Shown piece after piece: positions 1 to 10,970 of a DNA stretch of 64,000 bases (within the stretch, counting starts at the first letter, position 1; each line of letters opens with the position of its first letter). The stretch spans positions 4,484,174 to 4,548,173 of the forward strand of contig NW_022204507.1 of assembly GCF_008831285.2 (NCBI RefSeq), read 5' to 3'. The translations under genes were made by a program, and so were the position numbers. The notes under the pieces were generated by a model that was not told the DNA's origin, made no database searches, and saw nothing but the letters and a program-made list of their open reading frames with translations. Source of the DNA: Nymphaea colorata. Lineage: Eukaryota > Streptophyta > Magnoliopsida > Nymphaeales > Nymphaeaceae.

Positions 1-759
1 CAACCGAGCGATAGGGTTCACTTTGTGCACCCAAAAAAATTATTTTTTCGTATTTGTAGGAGAAAACACATAGAAAATATAAATTAAGTTACTCACCTCG
101 ACTCAATGGCTAAAAATAAATAAAAACAATGTTTGAAAACCTAGCCAACAGGCACTTCTCAACCCATAAATTCTTTTGAAATATCACATATGCCCCATGA
201 CCATAAAACTTTTTGCAAAAAGGTCCAAGGTCGAGTAGTAAATTTCAAGAAAATGGTATTATCCATCCTATATTTTTTGAAAAATTATGCCAACTAGTTT
301 AAAGGAAGAAATTCATAAAATAGTAAAGATAAAATGCAAAAAACGAAAAGAAAATTAACAAGATCTCTTCTCTCTCTTCTTCCCCAAAAGGAATCGTCCT
401 CCTCTTCCTACTCTCCTTTTCTTTCAATTTTTTTTTTACATCCCTATGCTTCTTTCTTTTAATTAAACCATTCTTTTTGTAATATTATTTGGATATGTTC
501 ACTGGAAAAAATGGAGAAATGAAAAGGTAATAAGAGTTGACTGGTTAGAACATTTTGAGAAAATACTGGGTCCTAGAAGATATATGAAAAAACCCAAGGT
601 AAGGGAAAGAAAAAATAAATTATTACCAGCCAAGAAAACTAGGTTTAATGGCATTCAAACATCTTCTTGGCATGTTCAAAATAGAGAGAGGGGTGGGCTT
701 TAGAGATAGAGCAGTTCGCATGTTTGGTGCTTAACATGGGCGTGTTCGTTCTACCATTC

Positions 760-1985
760 AAGGGTCCTTAATAATGCAAATGGCATATTAGAAAGTTTCT
801 CACAAACCATGCAAAGCAAAGAGCATTTTCTAATATTCATCTAAAAAAAAGTTTTTCTAATAATCCATATATATTCCTTTTAAACTCTCAATTCTCTTTT
901 CTTGGCCAAGGATAATATATAGGTCTATGGATATACAAGGTCAAAAAAGCTAACGAAAATTGAATATATAATCAACTTAATATTTGAAGGAGCTGCATGA
1001 TTCCTAAGGAGAAGAATTCATATCCATCCATTAGATAATCATGGAAAATGGCATACCTGTTATAAGCATAAAAAAAGTTACCAAAACATGTAGATTCAAA
1101 AATACAATTTATATCCACTTTCATATATATAACATGTCTTTAGAGTACATGTTCAAAAACACAATTTCCTTGTTCTTGTAATTGGTGTGATTACTTTCGA
1201 CGTTTGAATGTTGAATTTAGAATCAATATCTATATATAATCAAAGTCTGTTTGCTGAAACAAGAACATGATTTGTTATTGACAAATTAGCTACGAGAAAA
1301 GCTGCATAAAAAAAGATGCATGGGGCAAGAAATAAAAAAAAATTATGCCAAGCAGTACACATATTGATCGACATGCATCTGGCCATCCAATTTTTTTTAT
1401 GCCAGTGTTTCTGAGCAATCATTGTGGAAACCTAACTGCTAAAGTGTGTGTATAACATATGTTTATGATACTAAAAAGTGAACAGAAAGTTGTGTTCATT
1501 AGTCCTGGCATCTTATTTTTGTAAGTCAAAAAACATCTGATATATCGCTAACCTTTTAGTCCAATGAATTAATGATCTGGTTTAGTTTGTTGGTTTTGAT
1601 AATTTTCACAACCATATTGTATGACCTTTCATGGACACTTGAAAGGAGTGCAGAATCAAACTTTGGAGTCTAATAGACTCATGGAAAGCACGAATTATAT
1701 CTGTGAGTGCTAACTCCTTTCCCCTTAAGTGTCTTTGTAGTTGATAATTAACTAGCAACTCCATGTTGTTTGAATAAACTTTACTAATCCATGCGATGCA
1801 TAAAGATAAAATTTTTTTTCTTTTGATCTTTTATCTTCATCCATCTTATCCTCCTCATAAATATATTTTTCCACCCATTTACATGAACCCATGTGATTCT
1901 TTCCCTTACATGCTTACACACATGTACAAACTGATGAGCTTTATGGAGTTACCTTATCAACTGTTGGTGCATGAATTGACAATTA
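760..1985. other. Block private to R1 copy 1
   Basis: This 1.2-kb AT-rich stretch interrupts the match between the two R1 copies. The flanks are shared (…GTGTTCGTTCTACCATTC and AATTAAATCA…). It has no coding capacity I trust: only short open frames, no RT or transposase motifs, and no clear inverted ends. It is either an insertion in copy 1 or sequence replaced in copy 2. Confidence 0.6.
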
Positions 1986-1990
1986 AATCA

Positions 1991-2283
1991 TGATATCAAT
2001 CAACAAAAGCATGAAGAAATCATCACACAGAAGGTTACACGTTTTGACATATTAGCATACATCCAAGGAGAAGAAGAAACATCATACAAAGTGAGAATAT
2101 AAAGCGCTAGAGGATAATGAGCATGGGAAGAAATCTCGAAACCAAGAAATTAAGACCAGCCGAAATGCATTCACTAGGACAACAATAAGCTTCTAGGAAT
2201 AAAAGATATCACTTCCAAAAATGTGCAACCACCTGATATGCCTTAGCTGGGGGTGAAGATGCTGACCTCTTATGCTAAAATCA
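1991..2283 (-). mobile_element. Probable Ty1/copia LTR (3' LTR of a truncated minus-strand element)
   Basis: Read on the minus strand, this 293-bp stretch starts TGATTTTAGC and ends GATATCA, so it has the TG…CA ends of an LTR. Immediately upstream (plus 2284-2310) lies a purine-rich tract (CTTAAGGTGGAGAC; CTTAAGGGGGAGAC in the R1 copy 2), as expected for a polypurine tract. Before that comes the C-terminal end of a copia RNase H. No second LTR is in the window, so the element is truncated. The LTR call rests on position and ends, since I could not compare it with a partner. Confidence 0.55.
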
Positions 2284-2500
2284 CGTTATAGTCTCCACCT
2301 TAAGTTGGTGTACAAATGTCAATTTGTCCTAATTTGCTGGCTATGCATTGATGCTTCTCTTTCCCATGACTCTTGGTGAAAATATTGGTTAGTTGTTTTT
2401 CACTTCTGACATATAAAGTTAGCACGGTTCTATCTTCTATTATTCCCTCACAATAATGGCAATCGACTTCTATATGTTTAGGCACTAACAGAACACTAGG
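2284..2500 (-). pseudogene. Copia RNase H C-terminal fragment
   Basis: The minus-strand reading contains KHIEVDCHYCEG, then a segment ending EKQLTNIFTKS, then SKLGQIDI. These match in order the end of Ty1/copia polyproteins (HIEVDCH…, …QLADIFTKSL, …SKLGMIDIYAP). Only about 60 codons survive, and no reverse transcriptase is found next to it. It is followed by the polypurine tract and LTR. The same fragment is in R1 copy 2, where it is further frameshifted. Confidence 0.8.
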
Positions 2501-2899
2501 TCAGCCTTGTAGCATACCCTTTGGCATTAACCCAAGTATGTGAAAACTTGAATCGAATTTGGTTCTCACACAAGAACCATTTCAAAATCATGTTTTTCTA
2601 AAATATTTAGAAAGAAGTTATTTAAATGATTTCAAAAACCTTAGGTCATGTAGACATCGAGTCTACAAAGACCTAGCTCATATCCGTCTTAGAGTCACCT
2701 GCTTGTGAACCTATTTCCATAACCTTTTTGTCCAGTCAAATTTCTATAGACACCCAATGAAGTTTATATCATACATCACATGATTTGAATAATATCAAAC
2801 ACATTTACTACAGTCAAACCTATCCCTATGTAGGTTTAAACATACTTTTGACCAACCTACCCCTAGCCTATTTGGATCTTAGGTCTCAATTCATGGCAC

Positions 2900-3450
2900 T
2901 GGATTCAAATCATCAGCCTTATAACTGCTCTAAACCTTGATATTAAACCCAATTATAGTACATGGGATTTGGATCTCAATTATTGGATTTTACATCTTAG
3001 ATTTGGGATTTCATATCGTGTTATGGATCTTGCATTGTAGATATTAGATTTTGGATCTTGAATCTCAAACTATGGATATTGGATTATGGATTTCAAATTT
3101 CACACCCTAGATTTTAGATCTTGCATTTTCGGTTTTGGGACTTGAATAGATTTTCTAAGGAAATGAGTATTTCAACATAAACGTTGGATCAATTACCACA
3201 GAATGAAGCCCAAGTACCAGTCTTTAAATCATGTAATCACCATAGTTGAATCTATTATCTCAAAATTTGGATTTTAAAAGATTTAATATCAGATCATGAT
3301 CTAATGGATTTCTGACCTTAAATTTTCAATCACGAACTCTTAATCTCAATATCATGATATTATAGTTTTCATTTCAATTTGAAACCAGAATTATATAAAT
3401 CTCTCACATTTTGATTTCAATTTTTGGTTTCAGATCCAGATTTCTTTGCT
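2900..3450. repeat. Degenerate GATTTTGGATC-type word repeat
   Basis: Loosely repeated words such as GGATTTGGATCTC, TTAGATTTGGG, TTGGATCTTG and ATTAGATTTTGG recur every 12-20 bases without a fixed period. No stable frame spans it. It is shared with R1 copy 2 (about 25570-26170). It looks like an eroded minisatellite. Confidence 0.5.
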
Positions 3451-4317
3451 AGGTCCATGTCCTACACTCAAGTCCTATTAGAGACAGGACTCCAGGTCTA
3501 TATGGCCTAGTTGTAATGATCTATAATAATTTCGGGTATGAACAAACTTCATATTAATTTCTTCTTGTTTATCAGTCTATTTCAAATATCTACTAAGATT
3601 TCAGCATATGCATGATTTCAAAATTGGTGTACGTTGCTTTCTTAGGTTTTGGATGACATTTAGATTTAGGAAATGAGACATTTTAGTATAGTTCTTGGTC
3701 TAATTACTCCTTGATAATCTGCCAGAAATGATCAGACCTCAAGCCGACAGGTGTGATCTTGTTTTTCAGAGTCCCACACAAGGAACACGAGCGTGTATAG
3801 GTAAACAAGCTCAATTTGTAACTTTCTTCATGTAAGATTAAAAAATTTGACATGTAAGCAGTTACCCTATTACAAAGTGAACTCACTGCCCATAACGCGT
3901 AACAATTGGGACTTCTTTGACGTCAATAAGAATGAGGTGGTCACAGATGATAATAGGTAGAGTTGTGCCATCTCACACAATTAATTGGCCAAGAGACTTT
4001 TGTCGGAACAAAAATGCATGCATATAATGACTAGTGGTAATGATGCGTAATTTTTATGCATGAAACACCAAAATACTAAGCTCAAAAAATGTGCGAGCTA
4101 ATTTTCAAAGTGATTAATTGTTGTGTAATATTGTCTCTGATCTTCATCTCCAATTTCTTACATCATCATTGTGGACTTCCATGGTCATCGTCAGTTTTCA
4201 CATGCTACCAATCGTGGCTCAATGTGAATTTTGGCTTTCAGTCATGATTTTCACAAACCACCTGCCATGGCGTGCAAGCAAACACATGGCTCTGGTTCTC
4301 TCTCTACATTTTGTGAA

Positions 4318-4470
4318 TCTTATTCTACCATCTCATACACACACATATATATATACATACATATACGTATATACATACATACATATATGTATGTATGTAT
4401 ATATATATGTATCTATATATATATATATGTATATATATATATAGAGAGAGGGAGAGAGAGGAGGGAGGGA
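4318..4470. repeat. Compound CA/TA/GTAT/GA microsatellite
   Basis: A run of CACACATATATA, ACATACATAC and TATGTATGTA passes into (TA)n and then a GA-rich tail (AGAGAGAGGGAGAGAGAG). The homologous tract in R1 copy 2 (27106-27195) is shorter and simpler, as expected for slippage after duplication. Confidence 0.9.
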
Positions 4471-5644
4471 GAGAGACAAAGTGAAAATTCGACTAAATAC
4501 TCAAATGAAAGAGTTTCAATGCTCAAGATCATGATAAGGGCAGCCAACATATTCTTGTTTAATGTAACATTTCAAAAATTTAGATTTGCATGTATACCAG
4601 AAATAGGTTGTAAATTAAATTTCAAGAAGAACCTCTTTCACATAATATATTTGGAGGATGTCATAAAATCCAATTTTGATCCATCGTACGATGGAACTAC
4701 TCCAAGAAAAAAGGAACATGAAACTAAATTTTAACATTTGATTAAGAAATCAAATTTTATCTGGATTTAAGAAATGACATCCGATTAAATTTAGATACAA
4801 ATTCATGTTTAAATAAATATCTGATCAGACTAGGATTTAGATTAAATTTGAAATATTAAATATCTGATATTAACATATTATAGTGCAGCTAGGATTCAAT
4901 TTAAAATGCAGATTCAAATATAAATGTAAATTTAAAAATGAGATTTAAGTTGGATTGAGATTTGGATATGGTATTGATTTCTTTTACAATTGTTTTGAAA
5001 TCGGAATTCGAACCAAAATAAATGAACATCCAAAAAATGATGGATGTGGTTAAGAGAACATCCTGTCTAGAGATATAGTCGCTCGCTTCTTTCTGTAAGA
5101 TCTGCTACACACCGCCTGCAAGTTGCTCGCATCTCTCCCCTCGATCTGCGACACACCACCTGCAACCTGCCTCTCTCCCCTAGAACAGAGGCTTCCAAGT
5201 CAAAAACAATTATTATAGAGGGAAACCAGTTTGTTGGCGATATTTGAGGGAGATGAGTTTTTGGCGAGACAGGTTTCGCGCCCATTTGCTTCCAGGTCCA
5301 AATGCAATGCACGTCCACTCCATTGGAAGAATACAAGACCGCAGCTCAAAAATTATTTCAAAAGTGACATAGATCAACGTTCTCGATTTTACAGAAATAA
5401 ATATATAGAAAGGAATCCTAAATCAGGGAGAAAGAGCCAAAATATTAATGAGCAATGCAAAATGGCCAGATGGTTGGCTGCAACACAGTAAAAAAAAAAA
5501 TTGCCATTGCCTGCCTATTCAAGGGCAAAGCCCACAGAAACACGACGAAGGAAAGAAAGATGCCTTGGTGCCCCTCTTCCAACCAAGCTTAGGCATTGGT
5601 TTCCCTTCTCTTTCACTTTCAAACCCATCCCCTCTCCACTCACT

Positions 5645-5652
5645 TACAAATA
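5645..5652 (+). promoter_or_regulatory. Mutated TATA box of the R1 gene-start block, copy 1
   Basis: The sequence reads TACAAATA, whereas R1 copy 2 has TATAAATA at 28278-28285. It lies about 245 bases before the ATG at 5897, after a CT-rich stretch, and is followed by a CT-rich then GA-rich leader typical of plant 5'UTRs. The T-to-C change would weaken TBP binding, so this copy is probably promoter-defective. Confidence 0.5.
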
Positions 5653-5896
5653 CTCCCTTATCCCTCCGGTTCCGTCCACCCAAATCCTCCATCCTTGATC
5701 TTTCCCTCCTTCCCTGTCCCATTGGGAATAGAGAAGGAAACTTCTTCCTTCGACGAGCGTTCGTTCCCTGTTGCTTTGTTCGTCTGGTAGTCATTGTCCG
5801 AGAGACAGAGAGTCAGAGAGAGAGAGAGAGGGAGGGAGATCCGGGGAGAGGGAGAGTGTTTCGGTCATAGTCATCTGCAAGGAAAGGAGGGAAGAC

Positions 5897-6229
5897 ATGA
5901 ATTCTATCACAAACCTTGTCAGGGACTTCGTCGACACCGCTCCTGCAGTAAACAGGCCAGAGGACCCTGAACTTCCCGCTGCCCTCTCGGTGGAGTTGGA
6001 AGTAGATGCAGACGCCGGTACTCCACCTGAGCAGGTGGAGGTAGACGTAGAATTGGTCCGGCAGAAGGCATCGACGTCGGTGGTGTTATCCGATGTTGGT
6101 GAGAATTATTACGAGCCCATTCATCCATCCTCGTTGTCGTCCGCTTCCTCCTGCGTCTCCTTCTGTCTCTCCTTGTACCATCGTTCTCAAATTAACATGT
6201 TGTTTTGTCAACGTTGCACCGCAAGTTGA
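5897..6229 (+). pseudogene. Unidentified protein N-terminus captured in R1, copy 1 (110 codons)
   Basis: An ATG after a CT/GA-rich leader opens a frame beginning MNSITNLVRDFV, followed by an acidic, proline-rich stretch (NRPEDPELPAALSVELEVDA). Copy 2 has the same start and nine extra residues (GFTMWLFNH) after DFV, so copy 1 carries a 27-bp in-frame deletion. The conserved frame ends near GENYYEPIHPS. After that the reading frame drifts, and a separate frame (about 6285-6410) encodes a hydrophobic, membrane-like segment (NLMIGFALLNPSCTSLFVAG). The family is not recognised. The pieces look like exons of one membrane protein gene carried in a repeat and no longer intact. No function is assigned. 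Confidence 0.4.
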
Positions 6230-6284
6230 GCAGCAAGGACGTAATTCCCCAATTACTTCCCAAAGCAGAACGATTAGACGGAAT

Positions 6285-6650
6285 CTGATGATCGGCTTTG
6301 CACTCCTCAACCCTTCTTGCACCAGTCTTTTCGTAGCGGGCACCTGCTCACATGCCTTGTACGTGGGCATTACCTCACTGGGCATAGCCCTCTCCCTCTT
6401 CCTCTGTTAAGCATGTGGGCAGTGCTTTTAGTTTCATACTTTTCTCTGTTCTTTGTTCCCGGTGATAGGAGTGTTAACTTAATTCATGGCTGCCGGAATA
6501 TCCAGATACTTGACCCCCACCACGGAGAAATTCACGAGTCTTCCTTTTCTGATATTCCACACAACCCGAAGGTCCATGGCGCCCTTCTGATGGTCTCCAC
6601 CTCCTCCCTTCTTGGAGCGCTATTCATGCTGGGTGTTAGGGCATGACGGT
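6285..6650 (+). pseudogene. Hydrophobic exon-like pieces downstream of the R1 gene start, copy 1
   Basis: Two hydrophobic stretches are visible: NLMIGFALLNPSCTSLFVAG continuing through YVGITSLGIALSLFL (6285-6410), and VHGALLMVSTSSLLGALFML (about 6573-6640). Either could form a membrane helix. The second piece in copy 2 is preceded by a good splice acceptor (CATTTTGCAG, ending 29249). Copy 1 has lost about 46 bases containing that acceptor. The parent protein is not recognised. Confidence 0.3.
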
Positions 6651-6949
6651 GAAGGTTGGTTTAAAGAAACTCGAACAAACATACCCCAAAAAATACCACT
6701 CAAAAACGTTATTTCCTTTTTTTCTCTTTACTTATTTTTCAGTATGCTCCATACATTTAAGAAGCAAAAAGGAAAAAAATGGAAGCAAAGCTACCACACG
6801 GCTCACCCTGCCATCTTGAAACACCACTCAAAAACGACCCACCAAAAAACACCATGCTTTGGAGGAGGTGCACGCCACGCCAAGTCCCCTAAAATAATAA
6901 ACTATCAAGTCCTTGAAACTTCCGCGACCACCACGGTGGCTACCCGCAT

Positions 6950-8200
6950 AGGATACCCATAAATGTCTAATTGAAGAGTAACATACATTTCTTCCCCTTA
7001 ATGTGAAAAATGTTTGCACACCAATGGGCTTTCTAAACGTAACAAATTTTGATGGTGATAATGGTTTTATAAGACCGTTGTCAACATGATAACCTTTAGC
7101 TAGGCTCAATACAATAGCGAATAAAGATTCATTTATAACTCATATGTCATAGCTTACAATTAACATCAACCTTTGAAATAAAAGAACAATCACCTATCTT
7201 GATGATTTTAAAATCAATTTTTTTAATTTGAATAATACCGCTTCCATTTTCAATTTCGCAAGCATGATTTTCAAATAAAAGGGTGTAGGCCTTTTGGATC
7301 AATTGCTCCACAATAAATAAATTTTCAGCTGACCCTAGAACATAGTACACATCACGATATTAACAATTCAATTTGCAATTTACACTTACTTTTTCATTGT
7401 CTCCAAGCCACATATCAAGCTTTACAGTCTCATGAATATTTTGAATAACACATGGCACATGGTTACTATAACAACTATCTACAAACTATATATATTTTAC
7501 ACTTTCAACTTTTAAAACTCATAGATGTACATAAGACAAAAAAAATTCATTTTGTTCAACAAAACTAGCTTATTGCTTTGCATTTTCAAACATTTGGCTT
7601 CGATATGACAAACTTCTTGCAAACATGAAACTACTTTCCTCTAAAATATTGATCTCAACTACTTTCCTGCTATGTCATAACACTTTCAAAAAGCACCAAA
7701 AGATCTTCCCATTCCTCTACCATGCCCTTGAGTGGCTCCTCTAAAGGCTCCTTGTTCTTGACTTTTTCCTTCGTTCTTTTGATCACTTCTTCCATTTCTT
7801 TTGAAATATCCAATAAAGTTTGAAAGGCTTTTGCTGTTGACCTATTTATATGTTGTTCATGAGCTAGAAGAGACCCTCTTAAGTCATCAATAATGTACAT
7901 AGACAAATCCTTGGATTCTTATATTGCAATATGAACTTGTTCAGATTTAGAGGGGAGACTTCTCAAGACTTTTTCAACTACCTTTTTGCTCATTTATAAC
8001 CTCACCAAAAGTCTTTGTTTGTTTCATAATAATAAATGGTCTAGCCTAAAAATTTTTGAACTCACCATTTTCTTGTCAAACTTCTAGACTCTCTTCATTA
8101 AGTTTAAATTTAAACTGTGATTAATCTTTTCATCCTCATGACGTTTCAAAAGTAACGAAGGGTCTTTGGACTTTGAGCGCTAACAATAGTTGGAAAAATC
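6950..8200 (-). pseudogene. Decayed Ty1/copia gag and pre-integrase region
   Basis: Read on the minus strand, 8110-7670 contains KVLRSLPSK, then ESKDLS, then GSLLAHEQHINR. These are the hallmarks of copia gag (UBN2-type: KVLRSLP…, EESKDLS…, GSLQAHEQR). At 7350-7147 lies YVLGSAENLFIVEQLIQKAY…FENHACEI, matching the GAG-pre-integrase pattern (LYVPGL.KNLLSVGQL.EKGY). In-frame stops break the reading. The zinc knuckle and protease that should lie between are not recognisable, and integrase is missing. Part of 6828-7109 may continue it. It abuts the right edge of R1 copy 1. Confidence 0.75.
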
Positions 8201-8856
8201 ACATCAGACACGACCTACTATAATACTAAAAATAGGCACTAATGATAGGGCAAGTTGAGAGTATTATAATTCTTTTCCATCCCAGTTTATACCCTTTCAC
8301 AAATTCTTTTTCTTGATGGTTCCAGAAATGAGCGGAGCTCCTTGTTTTAGCAACCCTCCATAATGACCTGTAATGCCCATGTAAGTTGGCAATATTACCA
8401 CAATTTGAAGGTCGGTTTTACAAACCTCACACAAACATGAAACCAAGAAATGAGAATAAGTAGTATGGTGAAGGCAAAAACTTGTGTTTTTCTTTTCTTA
8501 CTTTTCTGTATACGTAATACATATTTTAAAACAATGGTATTTCACTTGTATGCTGCGTCAAATGATCAATTATTTTACATGAATACTCCGCATGATGGAA
8601 ATGGGCTGTGCAACCAGAGAAATTATTTGAGCTTCTCTTGGTAACTAAAGTATTTATTTCAAGCATAAGAGTGATGTTGGAAGATGATGTATTTGAGAAA
8701 TTAGTGTACACAATGTAGGCCTTACATATTATACAAGATCTTAATCACATTTGAATTTATGCAAAGTTGCATAGTCATTTCTATGATATCAGTTCACACA
8801 TTTCAAAATTTCACTTCAATATGAGTATAGGCATAATGCTAGTCAAAAGATAAGTG
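8200..8856. other. AT-rich intergenic stretch
   Basis: Only short frames lie here, with no recognised motifs, no strong microsatellite and no inverted ends. I see nothing annotatable. Confidence 0.5.
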
Positions 8857-9076
8857 GACTTGTTAGAAATAAAAGATAGAAAATGAAAAAAAAACTGTTT
8901 GGCATTAAAAAATGAAAATATAAAAAATGAAAAAAAAAGTGAAAAAACACGAGAAAACTATGAAAACATGTTTTTTTCATTTTCACGTTTTTTTTTAAAC
9001 ATTTTTTAAAAGTTTTAAATGGCATTTCATTTTCTCTCGTTTTTTCATGATTTTTTGCAAAAAATGCATTTTTTGT
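8857..9076 (-). mobile_element. AT-rich MITE-like element (pairs with 59218-59335)
   Basis: A/T-homopolymer-rich sequence is rich in AAAATGAAA / TTTCATTTT words that are mutually complementary across the element. Its minus strand shares GAGAAAATGAAATGCC followed by (A/G)TTTAAAA with 59250-59275 on the plus strand, so the same small element occurs twice in opposite orientation. Ends and target duplication are not resolved. Confidence 0.45.
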
Positions 9077-9579
9077 GACTATATTTTTTTTCTTAATTAT
9101 ATCAACTTTTGAATTTTAGTAAGAACACAAAAAATTGATATTCTGGGGGTATTTGCACATATAAGCTTGTAAATAAGGCAAGTACTACATCCCAGGCCAA
9201 TTTATTCCTCACCTAATGCAAATGAACCTCCCAAAAGGTAACTGATATAAAAAATTTCGCATTTTTGTGTGCTATGTCATTAAAAGATTTTGCTTCAAAA
9301 AATGTACATTTCTTACATCTTCAGTTTTCTTGATGATATGGCACATGTACTTTCGCAGTTAAGTGTTTGAAATAAATGTTGCTCAAAGTAGGCCACTAGA
9401 TTGATGGTTTCATATGTCTAAATTTTTTGCTTATTTATCCCATGCATATTTCTCATTGCACTTGTTCAATTAGGCAATTTGTGAAAGGGAAAAAAAAAAC
9501 TATGTATTTGTCCTTTGAAATATTAAGTGTTCAGATATGCTATTTAATCCAAGCAATAACAAAAAAGTGGCTGCTATTT

Positions 9580-9610
9580 AATTGTTGGATGCTATTTAAA
9601 TCCAACAATT
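9580..9610. other. Perfect 11-bp inverted repeat (hairpin)
   Basis: AATTGTTGGAT (9580-9590) and ATCCAACAATT (9600-9610) flank a 9-base loop. There is no adjacent coding sequence or T-run to suggest a function. It could be a MITE footprint. Confidence 0.6.
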
Positions 9611-10061
9611 GAACATCTACATAATGACACCATCATCTCTACAACAAGAAGTACATTAGCCTTATTTGGAAATAGCTTCTAAAGAATCAATAGGAGGATT
9701 AAAAATGAGATTTAAAAATGAGATTTACTCAATAAGATGATGAAAATGAGCTACTGATAAAATGAGGATCCAGTGGTTCTTGTCCAATCCTACTAGAAGG
9801 ATAGTCTCCCAATCTTTTGATTGTGTAGTTAAAAAGGTGAAGTACTAAAAGATGGTACCTTGGAAAAAAGACAGGAAAGTAATTAATTTTAGAGAGTGGA
9901 TCTCAAAATTTTAAACGGTATATGTTTTGGTAAAAATTTTGATGTTTGTGATAGACTTGTAATTTACTATGTTCTACTTTATGGAATAAATTAAATTTTG
10001 CTTTCTGGACCATGGGGTGTTCCATCAAAAATTTAATAGAATATCCAACAATCTGGAAGAC

Positions 10062-10104
10062 TCTCTCTCTTTCTCTTTCTCTCTCTCTCTCTCCCTCCCT
10101 CCCT
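10062..10104. repeat. (CT)n microsatellite
   Basis: CTCTCTCTTTCTCTTTCTCTCT passing into CCCTCCCTCCCT. Simple repeat. Confidence 0.9.
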
Positions 10105-10134
10105 ACCAACTAGTGTTGTAAAAAATGGTTTATT

Positions 10135-10197
10135 AATTGAATCGGCAAGGATGCCAAAGTAATTGAATCGGCAAGGATGCCAAAGTAATTGAATCGG
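10135..10197 (+). repeat. 26-bp tandem repeat, 2.4 copies
   Basis: The unit AATTGAATCGGCAAGGATGC + CAAAGT (26 bp) occurs perfectly at 10135-10160 and 10161-10186, then a partial third copy (AATTGAATCGG). It follows TAGTGTTGTAAAA, a string resembling the end of hAT-like repeats (compare 57262). Confidence 0.9.
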
Positions 10198-10970
10198 TTG
10201 GGAATCTGCAAAATATTATTAAATTCATTGCAAAAGTTAGAAAATGCATATAAATTAATTAAAAATAAAAGGTTATTTTAAATTCTTAGTTAAAATAGTT
10301 AAAAGTTGACATGTGCATTCTTGAGTTGGATATGGACCTGAATCTGTTTGCGCCAATCACATGGCAATTTGGGACAATTAATTCTTATAATTGCTTATAC
10401 CATCAGTCCAAGGTTTAACATCCAACTCTTATTTGAGTTATTAATCGCTTCACATAACCTCAAACAAGAAGGAAAAATAAAAGGAAAAATCAATTTAGCA
10501 AGAATATTGAACAGCTGATGTGAAACAATCTTGTTCACTTTCATGTCTTTGATTTTTCAAATATTAAAATCTCTAATGTTGGGCTATGTAGAAGCCACAT
10601 AAAGAAGGCTTGTCCCCAAGGTCTAAAGTTGCTTCATGATTTAGGTAAACCTACAATGAAACCATCAAATAGAGTGTCATGCTAGCCGCCCTTTGAAGTT
10701 CAGGGAGTAGCTGCCAAAAAGATTTGAACAAACAACATGTTGTTATTGTGCCCGCCAGGCCAACCAACTGTGCTTTGTCTCTTGGATGTTAGGTATTGTC
10801 ATGTATATGACTATTAATTTTAGTTGAAATCAATTCCAAATAGTGCTTTGCTTTTTTTCTTTTAATTTTTTAGTACATGCATAATCTGTTACAAACTTAA
10901 GACAAACTAATTACCCTAATATAATACCTTTCTATAAAGAAATTAATTAATTAATTAATTATATAATTTA

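Larger units (their letters stand above)
1..6945 (+). repeat. Large direct repeat R1, copy 1 (left end may lie outside window)
   Basis: The sequence from base 1 is repeated in the same orientation from 23784, and the match runs with small gaps to about 6945 (29632 in copy 2). Both copies keep the same order: an AT-rich leader, a copia LTR/RNase H remnant, a long AT-rich stretch with ATC/GATTTGG words, a CA/TA/GA microsatellite, and a promoter-like and gene-start block. Copy 1 differs by a 1.2-kb block (about 760-1980) that is absent from copy 2, and by about 200 extra bases near 5260-5470. Because the window opens exactly inside the match, the true left edge of copy 1 cannot be seen. It could be a segmental duplication or a large non-autonomous transposon that picked up gene pieces. 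No terminal repeats or target duplication were proven. Confidence 0.9.

Noticed and set aside
4118-4734. Two plus-strand frames of 108 and 167 codons
   Set aside because: They overlap each other and run through a CA/TA/GA microsatellite. The shared part with R1 copy 2 is explained by duplication.
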